Shown here piece after piece: positions 45,818 to 55,673 of a DNA stretch of 64,000 nucleotides. Numbering within the stretch: position 1 is the first letter of the stretch; every line of letters begins with the position of its first letter. The position numbers and the translations under genes were made by a program. This DNA comes from Thalassobellus sediminis (GTDB taxonomy: Bacteria > Bacteroidota > Bacteroidia > Flavobacteriales > Flavobacteriaceae): contig NZ_JBISCD010000040.1 of assembly GCF_044386045.1 (NCBI RefSeq), forward strand, positions 372,001 to 436,000, in the 5' to 3' direction. The notes under the pieces were generated by a model, which was not told the DNA's origin, searched no databases, and worked only from the letters and a program-made list of their open reading frames with translations.

Positions 45818-46987
45818 ATGAAAAATATATATTCACTCTTACTAGTAACAATTCTTTTAACCTCTTGTGGAGGTGATAAGAAAAAATCTGTTGAAGATAT
45901 TATTTCAACTAATAATTTAGAAAAAATTAGAGAAAGAAAAACAACCTTAGACGGCGAACAAGAAGTCATTGCCACACAACTAAAACAGCTTGAAGCAAAA
46001 ATTAAAGAATTAGACCCTCAAGAACGAATTCCTTTAATTACAACTTTTGAAGTAAAGGAATCTGTATTTAATCATTTTGTGGAACTTCAAGGAAGCGTAA
46101 GTACAAAACAAAATCTTGTTATTTTCCCTGAATACTCTGGAACATTAACACGTGTTTATGTAAAAGAAGGACAAAAAGTTTCTAAAGGACAAATGCTAGC
46201 AAAAATTGATGATGGTGGATTAAACCAACAAGTAGCACAATTACAAATTCAAGCAGATTTAGCAAAAACTACTTTTGAACGTCAAGAACGTTTATGGAAT
46301 CAAAAAATAGGTAGTGAAATTCAATATTTACAAGCAAAATCTAGTTACGAAGCTCAACAACAAGCTGTAAGTCAATTAAAACAACAAGTAGCAAAAACAA
46401 TTGTTAAAGCACCATTTTCTGGAACTATAGACGATGTTATTACAGAACAAGGAAGTGTTGTTGCACCTGGACAAACCCAACTTTTTAGAATAGTAAATTT
46501 ACAAAACATGTATATTGAAACTGAAGTTCCAGAACGTTATATTTCAACTATTAAAGTTGGTAAAGATGTACAAATAGAATTTCCTATTCTTGGAAAATCT
46601 ATGGATGCAAAAATTCGTCAAGCGGGTAACTTTATTAATCCTGCCAATCGCTCTTTTAAAGTTGAAGTTGCTGTTTCAAATAAAGATCAATCAATAAAGC
46701 CAAATTTAACGGCAAAACTTAAAATTAACGATTACACAAATCCTAAAGCTATATTAATTCCGCAAAGTATTATTTCAGAAAATGCTGATGGCGAGCAATA
46801 TATATATACTGTAACTAATAAAACCGGTGAAACAGCTAAAGCCAAAAGAACCATTATAACAACAGGTAAAACTCAAGGCGATGACATAGAAGTTCTTTCT
46901 GGTTTAAAACATGGCGCTGAAATTATTAATGAAGGTGCTCGTAGCGTTAAAAACGGACAAGATGTTAAAATTCTTGTAGTTGAATAA
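45818..46987 (+). CDS. RND efflux periplasmic adaptor lipoprotein
   Basis: The 389-residue membrane fusion protein has a lipoprotein signal ending LLTSCGGD, so it should be anchored by the Cys. A charged coiled coil (about 30-68) follows. Then come the lipoyl/hairpin module (YSGTLTRVYVKEGQKVSKGQMLAKID, seen as VYVKEGQKVSKGQMLAKID, and later APFSGTIDDV) and beta-barrel and membrane-proximal domains. The N-terminal coiled coil before the lipoyl part is an extra feature compared with AcrA. It links the TolC-type channel to the permease. Confidence 0.93.
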   Translation: MKNIYSLLLVTILLTSCGGDKKKSVEDIISTNNLEKIRERKTTLDGEQEVIATQLKQLEAKIKELDPQERIPLITTFEVKESVFNHFVELQGSVSTKQNLVIFPEYSGTLTRVYVKEGQKVSKGQMLAKIDDGGLNQQVAQLQIQADLAKTTFERQERLWNQKIGSEIQYLQAKSSYEAQQQAVSQLKQQVAKTIVKAPFSGTIDDVITEQGSVVAPGQTQLFRIVNLQNMYIETEVPERYISTIKVGKDVQIEFPILGKSMDAKIRQAGNFINPANRSFKVEVAVSNKDQSIKPNLTAKLKINDYTNPKAILIPQSIISENADGEQYIYTVTNKTGETAKAKRTIITTGKTQGDDIEVLSGLKHGAEIINEGARSVKNGQDVKILVVE

Positions 46988-47019
46988 TAAAATAATTCAA
47001 ACCGTAAAAAAACTTTAAA

Positions 47020-50000
47020 ATGACAAAAAAGAAAAAACAAGTAGATAAAGAGTTTGGATTATCATCTTGGGCAATTAATAATAAAACAACCATGTATGTT
47101 TTAATTGCTTTAATCCTATTTCTTGGTACAGGCGCCTATTTTAGTATGGCTAGGGAAAATTTTCCTGAAATTAAAGAAACTAAAATTTACATTAGTTCTG
47201 TATACCCAGGAAATACGGCCGAAGATATTGAAAAGCTTATTACAGACCCTATTGAAGACAAGCTAAAAACCGTTAGTAATGTTATTGAAATTACCTCAAC
47301 ATCTCAAGAAGATTATTCCATAGTTGTTGTAGAATTTGATGAAAACATATCGGTTGAAGCTGCTAAACAAAAAGTAAAGGATGAAGTAGATACTGAAACG
47401 TCTGGTGAAGATTGGCCAACATTTAATGGTGCCAAAGTAGAACCAAATATTTTCGATTTAAGTATGTCTGAAGAAATCCCAATACTTAATATTAATATTT
47501 CTGGTGATTACCCTGTAGATAAACTAAAAGAGTTTGGTGAATACCTTGAAGACGAAATTGAAGGACTTCAAGAAATTAAACAAGTAGATATTCGAGGAGC
47601 TCAAGACAAAGAAGTAGAAGTAGCTGTTGATATCTATAAAATGATGGCTGCGCAAGTTAGTTTTGACGATATTATTGGCACCATAAGTAGAGAAAACTTA
47701 ACAATGTCTGCTGGTAATTTAATTACAAGTGGGCAACGACGTACCATTCGAATTTTAGGTGAAATAGAAAACCCAAAAGAACTTGAAAACTTTGTTGTAA
47801 AATCTGAACGTAATAATCCAATTTATTTAAAGGACGTTGCCAAAATAACCTTTAAGGACGAAGACAAAACTACGTATGCTAGAGAGTTTGGAAAACCTGT
47901 AGTCATGTTGGATGTTAAAAAACGTACAGGAAAAAATATGGTTGCGGCATCAGAACAAATAAAGGTCATTGTAGATGATGCTATTGCAAATGTATTTCCT
48001 CCCGATTTAAAAGTAACCACTACCAACGACCAATCTTCAAAAACCATTGGTCAGGTTGATGATTTAGTAAATAATATCATTTTCGGTATTATTCTAGTAG
48101 TTACCGTTTTAATGTTCTTTTTAGGGTTTAAAAATGCCCTGTTTGTTGGTTTCGCAATACCAATGTCTATGTTTATGTCTCTTATGATAATAGATTTAAT
48201 GGGTTATACTATGAACACCATGATTCTATTTGGACTAATCATGGGACTTGGTATGCTTGTAGATAACGGTATTGTAGTTGTAGAAAACGTTTACCGTTTA
48301 ATGACTGAAGAAGGCATGAACAGGAAAGACGCAGCAAAAAAAGGAATTAGTGAAATTGCTTTTCCTATAATCATTTCAACAGCAACAACTGTTGCTGCTT
48401 TTATTCCTCTTGGTCTATGGCCTGGAATGATGGGGCAATTCATGATATATTTCCCAGTAACTTTATCTATAGTGCTAGGGTCTTCCCTATTCGTAGCAAT
48501 CTTTTTTAATTCTGTATTAGTATCTCAATACATGACTACAGAAGACAAAGACATGCCTTTAAAACAAATTATTAAAATCTCAGCAATATTTGGAGCTATA
48601 GGGGTTTTTATTTTAGTAATTGGAGGAAGCTATAGAGGCCTAGGTACATTAATGGTTTTTACTGTTATTTTACTTTGGGTTTATAGATTATTTCTTAGAA
48701 AATGGGCTAACAACTTTCAAAACAATAGCTTACCGAAATGGGAACGTTTTTACGAACGTATTTTACGAGGTGCCTTAAGCGGAAAAAAACCAGCCATAAT
48801 TACAATTGGAACATTTGTTTTATTGTTTTTAGCTTTTATAGGGTTTGGATTGTCTGTAGGAAGTAAACGTACTAAAGTTGAATTTTTTCCAGATACTACT
48901 GCCAATCAAATTACTGTATATATAGAATATCCTGAAGGAACGGATATTGAAAAAACCAATGCGATTACAAAAAATATTGAGCAACGTGTTTTTAAAGTTA
49001 TAAATGACCCTATGTATTTAGATGGAGATTTTAATTACTTAACCGAAAGCGCTGTTTCTCAAGTAGGTGCTGGTGCAGGAAACCCAATGACAGATGGTGG
49101 TTCTGCTGCCGACATGCCACATCGTGGTAAGATTACAGCAACCATGCGCGAATATAAATATAGAAAAGGCGAAGACAGTAACGAATTACTTAGAAAAATA
49201 CAAGAAGATTTAAAAGGCATTTATCCAGGTGTAGCAATTTCTGTAGAAAAAGATGCCGCTGGTCCTCCTGCTGGTTATCCTATTAATATAGAATTAAAAG
49301 GAGAAGATTATTCTGAATTAATAGCTACTGCCGAAAAAATGAAAGACTTTATCAATTCTAAAAACATTCAAGGAATTGATGAATTAAAAATAGATGTGAA
49401 TAAGTCAAAGCCTTCAATGCAAGTTCATGTTGACAGAAAAAAAGCTGGAGAACTAGGTGTAAATTCGGGTCAAGTTGGACAACAATTGCGTAATTCTATT
49501 TTTGGAGCAAAAGCTGGTGTTTATAAAGAAAACGGTGAAGATTACGATATTTATGTTCGCTTTAATGAAGAGAACAGGTATAATACCAGTGCGTTGTTTA
49601 ATCAGAAAATAACATTTAGAGACATGGCTTCTGGGCAAATTAAAGAAATCCCCGTATCTGCTGTTGCTAAACAAAATAATGCATCTGGATTTAGTGCCAT
49701 TAAACATAAAGATGTTAAGCGTGTTGTATTATTATATTCTGCATTAGCGGCAGGTTATTCTGATGCTGGTGCCATTGTATCTCAAATTCAAAATGAAATG
49801 CAAGCATTTACTGAAAAACCTGACACTGTTAAAATAAATTACACAGGACAAATTGAAGAACAAAACAAACAAATGGCCTTTTTAATGGGTGCTTTTTTTA
49901 CCGGTTTAGGATTGATTTTTTTCATTTTAATATTTCAATTTAACTCGGTATCTAAACCTGGTATCATTATGATTGCTATTTTCTTGAGCTTAATAGGTGT

Positions 50001-50544
50001 ATTTGGTGGTATTGTTGCCACAGGAAGTTCATTTGTTATTATGATGACCATGATGGGTATTATATCTCTTGCTGGTATTGTTGTAAATAATGGTGTGGTA
50101 CTTTTAGATTACACACAATTATTAATTGACAGAAAGAAAGCAGAACATCATTTAGATGAAGAACAATACATCGAAAACAGCGAACTCTTAGAGGCTATTG
50201 TAAAAGGAGGTAAAGCACGTTTGCGTCCGGTATTATTAACAGCAATTACTACCATTTTAGGTTTAATTCCTTTAGCTATAGGATTAAACATTAACTTCTT
50301 TACACTATTTAGTGAATTTAATCCTCATATTTATATGGGAGGTGATAATGTTATTTTCTGGGGACCACTTGCTTGGACCGTAATTTACGGACTATTCATT
50401 GCTACATTCTTAACTCTAATAGTAGTACCAATACTTTTTTACTTAGCTACCAAATTTAAAATGTGGCTATATAAAGACAGAGTTGCGACATACAATATCG
50501 TATCTCAAGAAGAAACATTTAATATGGATAAAAGATTAGAGTAA
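47020..50544 (+). CDS. RND efflux permease (HAE family)
   Basis: The 1174-residue inner-membrane pump has the two-fold RND layout with large periplasmic loops and acidic residues in transmembrane helix 4 (GLIMGLGMLVDNGIVVVENVYR). The second half shows GIISLAGIVVNNGVVLLDY and the loop RLRPVLLTAITTILGLIPLA. It is about 120 residues longer than AcrB. Part of the excess is an insertion after the first helix cluster (about 515-560) with two added hydrophobic segments. It uses the proton gradient to expel drugs, detergents or metals; cargo unknown. Confidence 0.94.
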   Translation: MTKKKKQVDKEFGLSSWAINNKTTMYVLIALILFLGTGAYFSMARENFPEIKETKIYISSVYPGNTAEDIEKLITDPIEDKLKTVSNVIEITSTSQEDYSIVVVEFDENISVEAAKQKVKDEVDTETSGEDWPTFNGAKVEPNIFDLSMSEEIPILNINISGDYPVDKLKEFGEYLEDEIEGLQEIKQVDIRGAQDKEVEVAVDIYKMMAAQVSFDDIIGTISRENLTMSAGNLITSGQRRTIRILGEIENPKELENFVVKSERNNPIYLKDVAKITFKDEDKTTYAREFGKPVVMLDVKKRTGKNMVAASEQIKVIVDDAIANVFPPDLKVTTTNDQSSKTIGQVDDLVNNIIFGIILVVTVLMFFLGFKNALFVGFAIPMSMFMSLMIIDLMGYTMNTMILFGLIMGLGMLVDNGIVVVENVYRLMTEEGMNRKDAAKKGISEIAFPIIISTATTVAAFIPLGLWPGMMGQFMIYFPVTLSIVLGSSLFVAIFFNSVLVSQYMTTEDKDMPLKQIIKISAIFGAIGVFILVIGGSYRGLGTLMVFTVILLWVYRLFLRKWANNFQNNSLPKWERFYERILRGALSGKKPAIITIGTFVLLFLAFIGFGLSVGSKRTKVEFFPDTTANQITVYIEYPEGTDIEKTNAITKNIEQRVFKVINDPMYLDGDFNYLTESAVSQVGAGAGNPMTDGGSAADMPHRGKITATMREYKYRKGEDSNELLRKIQEDLKGIYPGVAISVEKDAAGPPAGYPINIELKGEDYSELIATAEKMKDFINSKNIQGIDELKIDVNKSKPSMQVHVDRKKAGELGVNSGQVGQQLRNSIFGAKAGVYKENGEDYDIYVRFNEENRYNTSALFNQKITFRDMASGQIKEIPVSAVAKQNNASGFSAIKHKDVKRVVLLYSALAAGYSDAGAIVSQIQNEMQAFTEKPDTVKINYTGQIEEQNKQMAFLMGAFFTGLGLIFFILIFQFNSVSKPGIIMIAIFLSLIGVFGGIVATGSSFVIMMTMMGIISLAGIVVNNGVVLLDYTQLLIDRKKAEHHLDEEQYIENSELLEAIVKGGKARLRPVLLTAITTILGLIPLAIGLNINFFTLFSEFNPHIYMGGDNVIFWGPLAWTVIYGLFIATFLTLIVVPILFYLATKFKMWLYKDRVATYNIVSQEETFNMDKRLE

Positions 50545-50575
50545 TTTAAATAGAGTGACTAATTCAAATTACAAA

Positions 50576-50606
50576 AAAAGGCTTCAACGTTATATTGAAG
50601 CCTTTT
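50576..50606. terminator. bidirectional terminator of the efflux operon and TonB receptor gene
   Basis: AAAAGGCTTCAA and TTGAAGCCTTTT form a perfect 12-bp stem around a CGTTATA loop, with A and T runs outside. It lies between the two convergent stop codons. Confidence 0.88.
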
Positions 50607-50630
50607 ACATTTCTGTATTTTAAGTAAACA

Positions 50631-53546
50631 CTATAATTTAAAATTTAGCCTCGCAAATAAATAACGTCCTAAATAACCAAATTGAGACGTTCTTCTTGAG
50701 TATACAAATTGATCTCCCGAAGTGCCTCCTGGTCTGTTTTCATCAGGGTAAACATCAAATAAATTATTAGCTCCAAGAGTTACAGTTAAATTATCCATTA
50801 ATGCTGTAGAAATAGTTAAATCAGTTACTAACTTTCCTCCATAAATAGCATCTGCACTAACAGGTGTACCAGCTACTCTTGCATCTCCAGAAAAATCATC
50901 TGGGTCTGTAACTTCACCAAAGAAAACATTTCTTAATAAGAAATCCCATTTACCAACATTTACAACATTTGTTAAACTTAACTTAGTTCTTGGTTGAGCT
51001 AAAGTTAAAAAGGCTTCTTCTTGCCCATCGAAAAAAGAACCACTCTGTCCTGCTGCAGCAATTTTAGACGGCACTCTAATAGCTTCTACTTCTGTTTCAG
51101 AAAAAGTTGCAGATAAATCACTTTGAACTCTAACTTTATCTCCAATATTTCCATTATGAGAAACAACAACCTCAATTCCTTTAGATTTTGTATCAATAGC
51201 ATTTACAAAAAAACGAGCGCTTGTAGCTCCAGCAGAATCAAAGATACCTTGAAGTTCGGCATTAGTTCCTGCTCCAAAACTTCCACTATACACAATACGA
51301 TCATCAATATCAATAACGTAAGCATCAGCTGTAATTTTAAAATTCCCAAATTTAGCAGTAGCACCTAAGCTAAAACTTTTAGAAGTTTCTTCTTTAAGCT
51401 TTTCAATACCTATTAAATTTGCTGCTCTACTATCGTTTGTAAATGTTCCTTGTTCAAAAGGTTGATTATCTACAAAAACAGTACTCGTTCTACTAAAAAA
51501 TTGTTGATGCAATGATGGCGCTCTAAAGCCTGTACTATGAGCTCCTCTTAAAGCTACATTTTCGTCTAATTTATAACGCGTTGCTATTTTATAATTAAAC
51601 GTTTCACCAAAATCTGAAAAACTTTCAAGTCGTCCTGCAACACTTAACAACCAAGCTTCTGTTAAATCGGCTTCTAAATCTACATAAGCAGCTATACTGT
51701 TTCTAAATTTATTAGTTGCATTTTTAGGGTCATAACCTCTAAAAACTTGAGCGCCTCCACCAAGTGGTGCACCTGTAAAATTATTAGTAACTAATAAATC
51801 GCTAGGAGTAATACTATTTACTGGATTTCCATTAATATCATAACTTGTAAAAGACGCCTCTTCTCCTTCTTCAATACTATAATTTTCAACTTTATATTCA
51901 GCTCCAAAAGCTACATTTAATCCATTAAAGATATCTTCATTAAATTTATTAAAGTCTAAATTTGTTGTATTCTGAGAAAAACTTAAAGTACCAGCGTCAA
52001 ATGAACGTTGTGTTGCTACACCTAATGTTCCGTTACTTGAGTTTCCTACGGTAATACCAAAAGCATTTTGTCCGTATGTATTTGAAAAATCTACATTCCA
52101 ATCATTAACTTTTCCTCTAATTCCAACAGCTAAAGATTTATCTACAATATCACTTCCAATGTTTGGTAAAAATCCATTTGGAAATGCAGGTGTATTAGCA
52201 CGTCCATCTCCTTGAGCAGGTCTTCTATAAAAACCAGAAGCCAAACCTTGTCTGTAACTAATACCTCCAAAAGAGTAAATTTCGGCATCATCACTTAATG
52301 GAATAGACATATTAGCAAAAAACTTACCTTCTCTAAGTTTAGAAGTTCCAACTTTAAATCTATAATCGGCTCTTGTTTGTCCTCTTGCAGCTAACTCTTG
52401 TTCGTCTGCATCAAAACCAAGTAAATCTCTAAACGTAGCAATATCGGCTTCTTGAGTTACATCTAGACCCGAAATTTGTGAAGCTATAGCTGGGTCTAAA
52501 TAAGATAATGATCCTGCTGCTGTTTGGTAATCTGCTAATGTCATATCTGCTACAACACCTCCGCTTGCTGCGAAAACCCTCTCTGCGCCATGAAAACCTT
52601 TAAAAATATCTCCTGAATAATCTTTATTTCTTAAAGCAGGTTGTCTTGTAGATAAAGAACCTGTAAAATTAATAAAACCACCATTATCGCCAATTGGCAA
52701 TCCATAATTCGCATCAATTTGAACTTTTTCTCCATCACTACCGCCTTCAAAATGATTTGAATTTTCGCTAAAGTTAGCGCCCGTTGTAAGTGTTAAGTCC
52801 AATTCGTTTGTTGCTTTCTTTAATACAATATTTATAACACCAGCAATGGCATCCGATCCATATTGTGCCGCAGCCCCATCTCTTAGTACTTCAATTCTTT
52901 TAATAGCAGCCGTAGGAATAGAATTCATATCTGTACCAACACTACCAGCACCCACCGTACCATTTGTATTAATTAATGCCGTATTGTGTCTACGTTTCCC
53001 ATTAATTAATATTAATACTTGATCTGGCCCCAAACCTCTTAATGATGCCGGATCTATATGATCGGTACCATCTGAAACTGTTTGCGTTTGTGATGTAAAC
53101 GACGGCGCAACATAATTTAAAATTTCATTTACAGAAGTCTGTGCGCCCTTTGATGCTAACTCTGTAACATCAATAACATCAATTGCAACCGGAGTGTCAA
53201 TTGCTGTTCTACTTGGGTTTCTAGAACCAACCAAAACAACTTCATCTAAAGCAACTCCAGATTTCATTGTAACGTTTAATTTACTCCCAGTTACGGTTAA
53301 TTCTTGAGTGTCGTACCCTACATAAGAAAACACTAATACATCTCCATTATTCGCACTAAGCGAATAGTTCCCATCAAAATCTGTAATAGTTCCTGTAGTA
53401 GTTCCTTTTACAATTACAGAAACACCCGGTAAAGGTTGCGATGTATCATCGATAACAGTACCTGAAACATCTTGAGCATTAATAAAGTTTGATGTTACCA
53501 TAAACATCAAAAAAAACATTAATTTACATTGTAATAATCTTTTCAT
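50631..53546 (-). CDS. TonB-dependent receptor with N-terminal carboxypeptidase-like domain
   Basis: The 971-residue outer-membrane receptor has a signal peptide ending SNFINAQ. A CarboxypepD_reg-like beta-domain (about 25-105, with GVSVIVKGTTTGTITDFDGNYSL) and a plug (about 110-240, IDVIDVTELASKGAQTSVNE, RIEVLRDGAAAQYGSDAIAG) follow. The 22-strand barrel ends FARLNFKL. No SusD-type partner is adjacent, so it is not a standard polysaccharide utilisation locus; iron complexes, cobalamin or peptides are possible cargoes. An inverted repeat lies about 40 bases upstream of its start. Confidence 0.93.
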   Translation of the reverse strand: MKRLLQCKLMFFLMFMVTSNFINAQDVSGTVIDDTSQPLPGVSVIVKGTTTGTITDFDGNYSLSANNGDVLVFSYVGYDTQELTVTGSKLNVTMKSGVALDEVVLVGSRNPSRTAIDTPVAIDVIDVTELASKGAQTSVNEILNYVAPSFTSQTQTVSDGTDHIDPASLRGLGPDQVLILINGKRRHNTALINTNGTVGAGSVGTDMNSIPTAAIKRIEVLRDGAAAQYGSDAIAGVINIVLKKATNELDLTLTTGANFSENSNHFEGGSDGEKVQIDANYGLPIGDNGGFINFTGSLSTRQPALRNKDYSGDIFKGFHGAERVFAASGGVVADMTLADYQTAAGSLSYLDPAIASQISGLDVTQEADIATFRDLLGFDADEQELAARGQTRADYRFKVGTSKLREGKFFANMSIPLSDDAEIYSFGGISYRQGLASGFYRRPAQGDGRANTPAFPNGFLPNIGSDIVDKSLAVGIRGKVNDWNVDFSNTYGQNAFGITVGNSSNGTLGVATQRSFDAGTLSFSQNTTNLDFNKFNEDIFNGLNVAFGAEYKVENYSIEEGEEASFTSYDINGNPVNSITPSDLLVTNNFTGAPLGGGAQVFRGYDPKNATNKFRNSIAAYVDLEADLTEAWLLSVAGRLESFSDFGETFNYKIATRYKLDENVALRGAHSTGFRAPSLHQQFFSRTSTVFVDNQPFEQGTFTNDSRAANLIGIEKLKEETSKSFSLGATAKFGNFKITADAYVIDIDDRIVYSGSFGAGTNAELQGIFDSAGATSARFFVNAIDTKSKGIEVVVSHNGNIGDKVRVQSDLSATFSETEVEAIRVPSKIAAAGQSGSFFDGQEEAFLTLAQPRTKLSLTNVVNVGKWDFLLRNVFFGEVTDPDDFSGDARVAGTPVSADAIYGGKLVTDLTISTALMDNLTVTLGANNLFDVYPDENRPGGTSGDQFVYSRRTSQFGYLGRYLFARLNFKL

Positions 53547-53582
53547 AATTAAATAGTTTTGAATTAGTTAAGGCTAAGATAT

Positions 53583-53606
53583 GCATAATTTGAAACAATA
53601 TTATGC
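53583..53606. promoter_or_regulatory. inverted repeat upstream of the TonB receptor gene
   Basis: GCATAAT-N10-ATTATGC is a perfect 7-bp dyad 37 nt upstream of the receptor ATG. Its position fits an operator for a dimeric regulator. It does not match the Fur consensus. Confidence 0.45.
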
Positions 53607-53824
53607 TTGCATATTATTTTTTAATAAAAAAACTATTAATTTTTAATAATATCAATAAAAAAATGCTATTCTTTTTGAGAATAATATAATCAACACTTTA
53701 AAGCATTAACAAAGGGGTTTCAAAGAACAAAACCATTTGATTTAGTTATATAATAAATCAAAAAAATAAAAAATGATTTTCTATTTCTAGTTTATAGAAA
53801 ATGAGTAAAAAAAACATGAAAAAA

Positions 53825-53854
53825 TTTGAACTCCATTCTATTTCACTAAATTTG
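53825..53854 (+). promoter_or_regulatory. promoter of aspS
   Basis: TTTG (53825-53828), 18 bases, then TAAATTTG (53847-53854), 18 nt before the ATG at 53873. It lies downstream of another in-frame ATG (53801), which rules that codon out if this promoter is used. Confidence 0.68.
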
Positions 53855-53872
53855 CACTTCAATTTTACAACA

Positions 53873-55627
53873 ATGTACAGAAGTCATAATTGTGGCGAAT
53901 TAACAGCTACAAATATTAATACAGAAGTAACCCTTTCTGGGTGGGTTCAAAAATCAAGAGATAAAGGTTTTATTGTTTGGGTAGATTTACGTGACCGCTA
54001 CGGCATTACGCAACTTGTTTTTGACGAAGAACGCACCTCAAAAGACATGATGGAACAAGCTCAAAACTTAGGTCGTGAGTTTGTTATTCAAGTTAAAGGA
54101 ACCGTTATTGAACGTGCTTCAAAAAACCCTAAGATTCCAACAGGAGATATAGAAATATTAGTTTCAGAATTAACCATTTTAAATGAAGCTTTACTTCCTC
54201 CTTTTACTATTGAAGACAAAACCGATGGAGGTGAAGATATACGTATGAAATATCGTTATTTAGATATTCGCCGTAATCCTGTAAAAGACAGCTTAATTTT
54301 CAGATCGAAAGTGTCTCAAGAAGTTCGAAACTATTTATCTAAAGAAGATTTTATAGAGGTAGAAACTCCTTATTTAATAAAATCAACCCCAGAAGGCGCC
54401 AGAGATTTTGTAGTACCTTCTAGAATGAATGAAGGTCAGTTTTACGCATTACCACAATCACCACAAACCTTCAAACAATTGTTGATGGTTGGTGGCATGG
54501 ATAAATATTTTCAGATTGTAAAATGCTTTAGAGATGAAGATTTACGTGCCGACAGACAGCCAGAGTTTACACAAATTGATTGTGAAATGGCATTTGTTGA
54601 GCAAGAAGATATTTTAAATGTTTTTGAAGGCTTAACGCGTCACTTACTAAAAGAAGTAAATGGTGTAGAGGTTGAAAAATTCCCAAGAATGCTGTATGAT
54701 GACGCTATGCGTTTATATGGTAATGACAAACCAGACATTCGTTTTGGAATGGAATTTGGCGAACTAAACGCCGTTACACAACATAAAGAGTTTGGTGTTT
54801 TTAACAATGCTGAATTAGTAGTTGGAATAGCAGTTCCTAGCGGAAATAGTTATACCAGAAAAGAAATTGATAAATTAATTGATTGGGTAAAGCGTCCACA
54901 AGTTGGTGCTTTAGGCATGATTTATTCAAGATGTAATGATGATGGTTCTTTTAAATCTTCCGTAGATAAATTTTACAATCAAGACGATTTAGCAAAATGG
55001 GCAGACATTACAGGTGCAAAACCTGGAGATTTAGTTTGTGTGCTTTCTGGCGATAAAAACAAAGTAAGAGCACAATTAAGTGCCTTACGTATGGAATTAG
55101 CAGAACGTTTAGGGTTAAGAGATCCTAAAGTATTTGCTCCGTTATGGGTAATAGACTTTCCTTTATTAGAATTAGATGAAGAAACAGGACATTACCATGC
55201 GATGCATCATCCTTTTACATCTCCAAAACCAGGACAATTAGAATTATTAGATACAAATCCAGGAGACGTAAAAGCTAATGCATACGATTTAGTTTTAAAC
55301 GGAAATGAAATAGGTGGTGGTTCTATAAGAATTCACGATAAAGAAACACAAGCCATTATGTTTAAACATTTAGGCTTTACCGAAGAAGAAGCAAAAGCAC
55401 AATTTGGCTTTTTAATGGATGCCTTTCAATATGGCGCACCACCACACGGCGGTTTAGCTTTTGGATTAGATAGACTCGTTGCTATTTTAGGCGGACAAGA
55501 AACCATCCGTGATTTTATTGCGTTTCCAAAAAATAATTCAGGACGCGATGTTATGATTGATGCGCCTGCTCCTATTGACGATGAACAATTAACAGAATTA
55601 AGTTTAAAACTTAATTTAAAATCATAA
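53873..55627 (+). CDS. aspS: aspartate-tRNA ligase
   Basis: The 584-residue class II synthetase has the N-terminal OB-fold (VTLSGWVQKSRDKGFIVWVD). Motif 2 is seen in FRDEDLRADRQPEFTQID. A bacterial GAD insertion domain covers about 290-415. Motif 3 is GLAFGLDRLVAILGG. The length and GAD domain mark the bacterial-type enzyme. The preferred start at 53873 gives the conserved MYRSHNCGEL beginning; an ATG at 53801 would add 24 unrelated residues and precedes the promoter. Confidence 0.97.
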   Translation: MYRSHNCGELTATNINTEVTLSGWVQKSRDKGFIVWVDLRDRYGITQLVFDEERTSKDMMEQAQNLGREFVIQVKGTVIERASKNPKIPTGDIEILVSELTILNEALLPPFTIEDKTDGGEDIRMKYRYLDIRRNPVKDSLIFRSKVSQEVRNYLSKEDFIEVETPYLIKSTPEGARDFVVPSRMNEGQFYALPQSPQTFKQLLMVGGMDKYFQIVKCFRDEDLRADRQPEFTQIDCEMAFVEQEDILNVFEGLTRHLLKEVNGVEVEKFPRMLYDDAMRLYGNDKPDIRFGMEFGELNAVTQHKEFGVFNNAELVVGIAVPSGNSYTRKEIDKLIDWVKRPQVGALGMIYSRCNDDGSFKSSVDKFYNQDDLAKWADITGAKPGDLVCVLSGDKNKVRAQLSALRMELAERLGLRDPKVFAPLWVIDFPLLELDEETGHYHAMHHPFTSPKPGQLELLDTNPGDVKANAYDLVLNGNEIGGGSIRIHDKETQAIMFKHLGFTEEEAKAQFGFLMDAFQYGAPPHGGLAFGLDRLVAILGGQETIRDFIAFPKNNSGRDVMIDAPAPIDDEQLTELSLKLNLKS

Positions 55628-55632
55628 AAATT

Positions 55633-55660
55633 AAAAAATCCTGCATAAGCAGGATTTTTT
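55633..55660 (+). terminator. intrinsic terminator of aspS
   Basis: AAAAAATCCTGC-ATAA-GCAGGATTTTTT is a perfect 12-bp stem with a four-base loop and a T run, five bases after the stop codon. Confidence 0.9.
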
Positions 55661-55673
55661 AGTAAATTTAAAC

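Larger units (their letters stand above)
53547..53872. other. 326-bp divergent region between the TonB receptor gene and aspS
   Basis: Very AT-rich. It contains an inverted repeat beside the receptor gene, two small hairpins (TATTCT/AGAATA near 53666-53682 and ATTTTCTAT/ATAGAAAAT at 53776-53802), and the aspS promoter. No reading frame or RNA gene is recognised. Confidence 0.5.

Noticed and set aside
53801..53872. Longer aspS beginning at the ATG at 53801
   Set aside because: It adds 24 residues without counterpart in AspRS, and a good promoter lies between it and the ATG at 53873.
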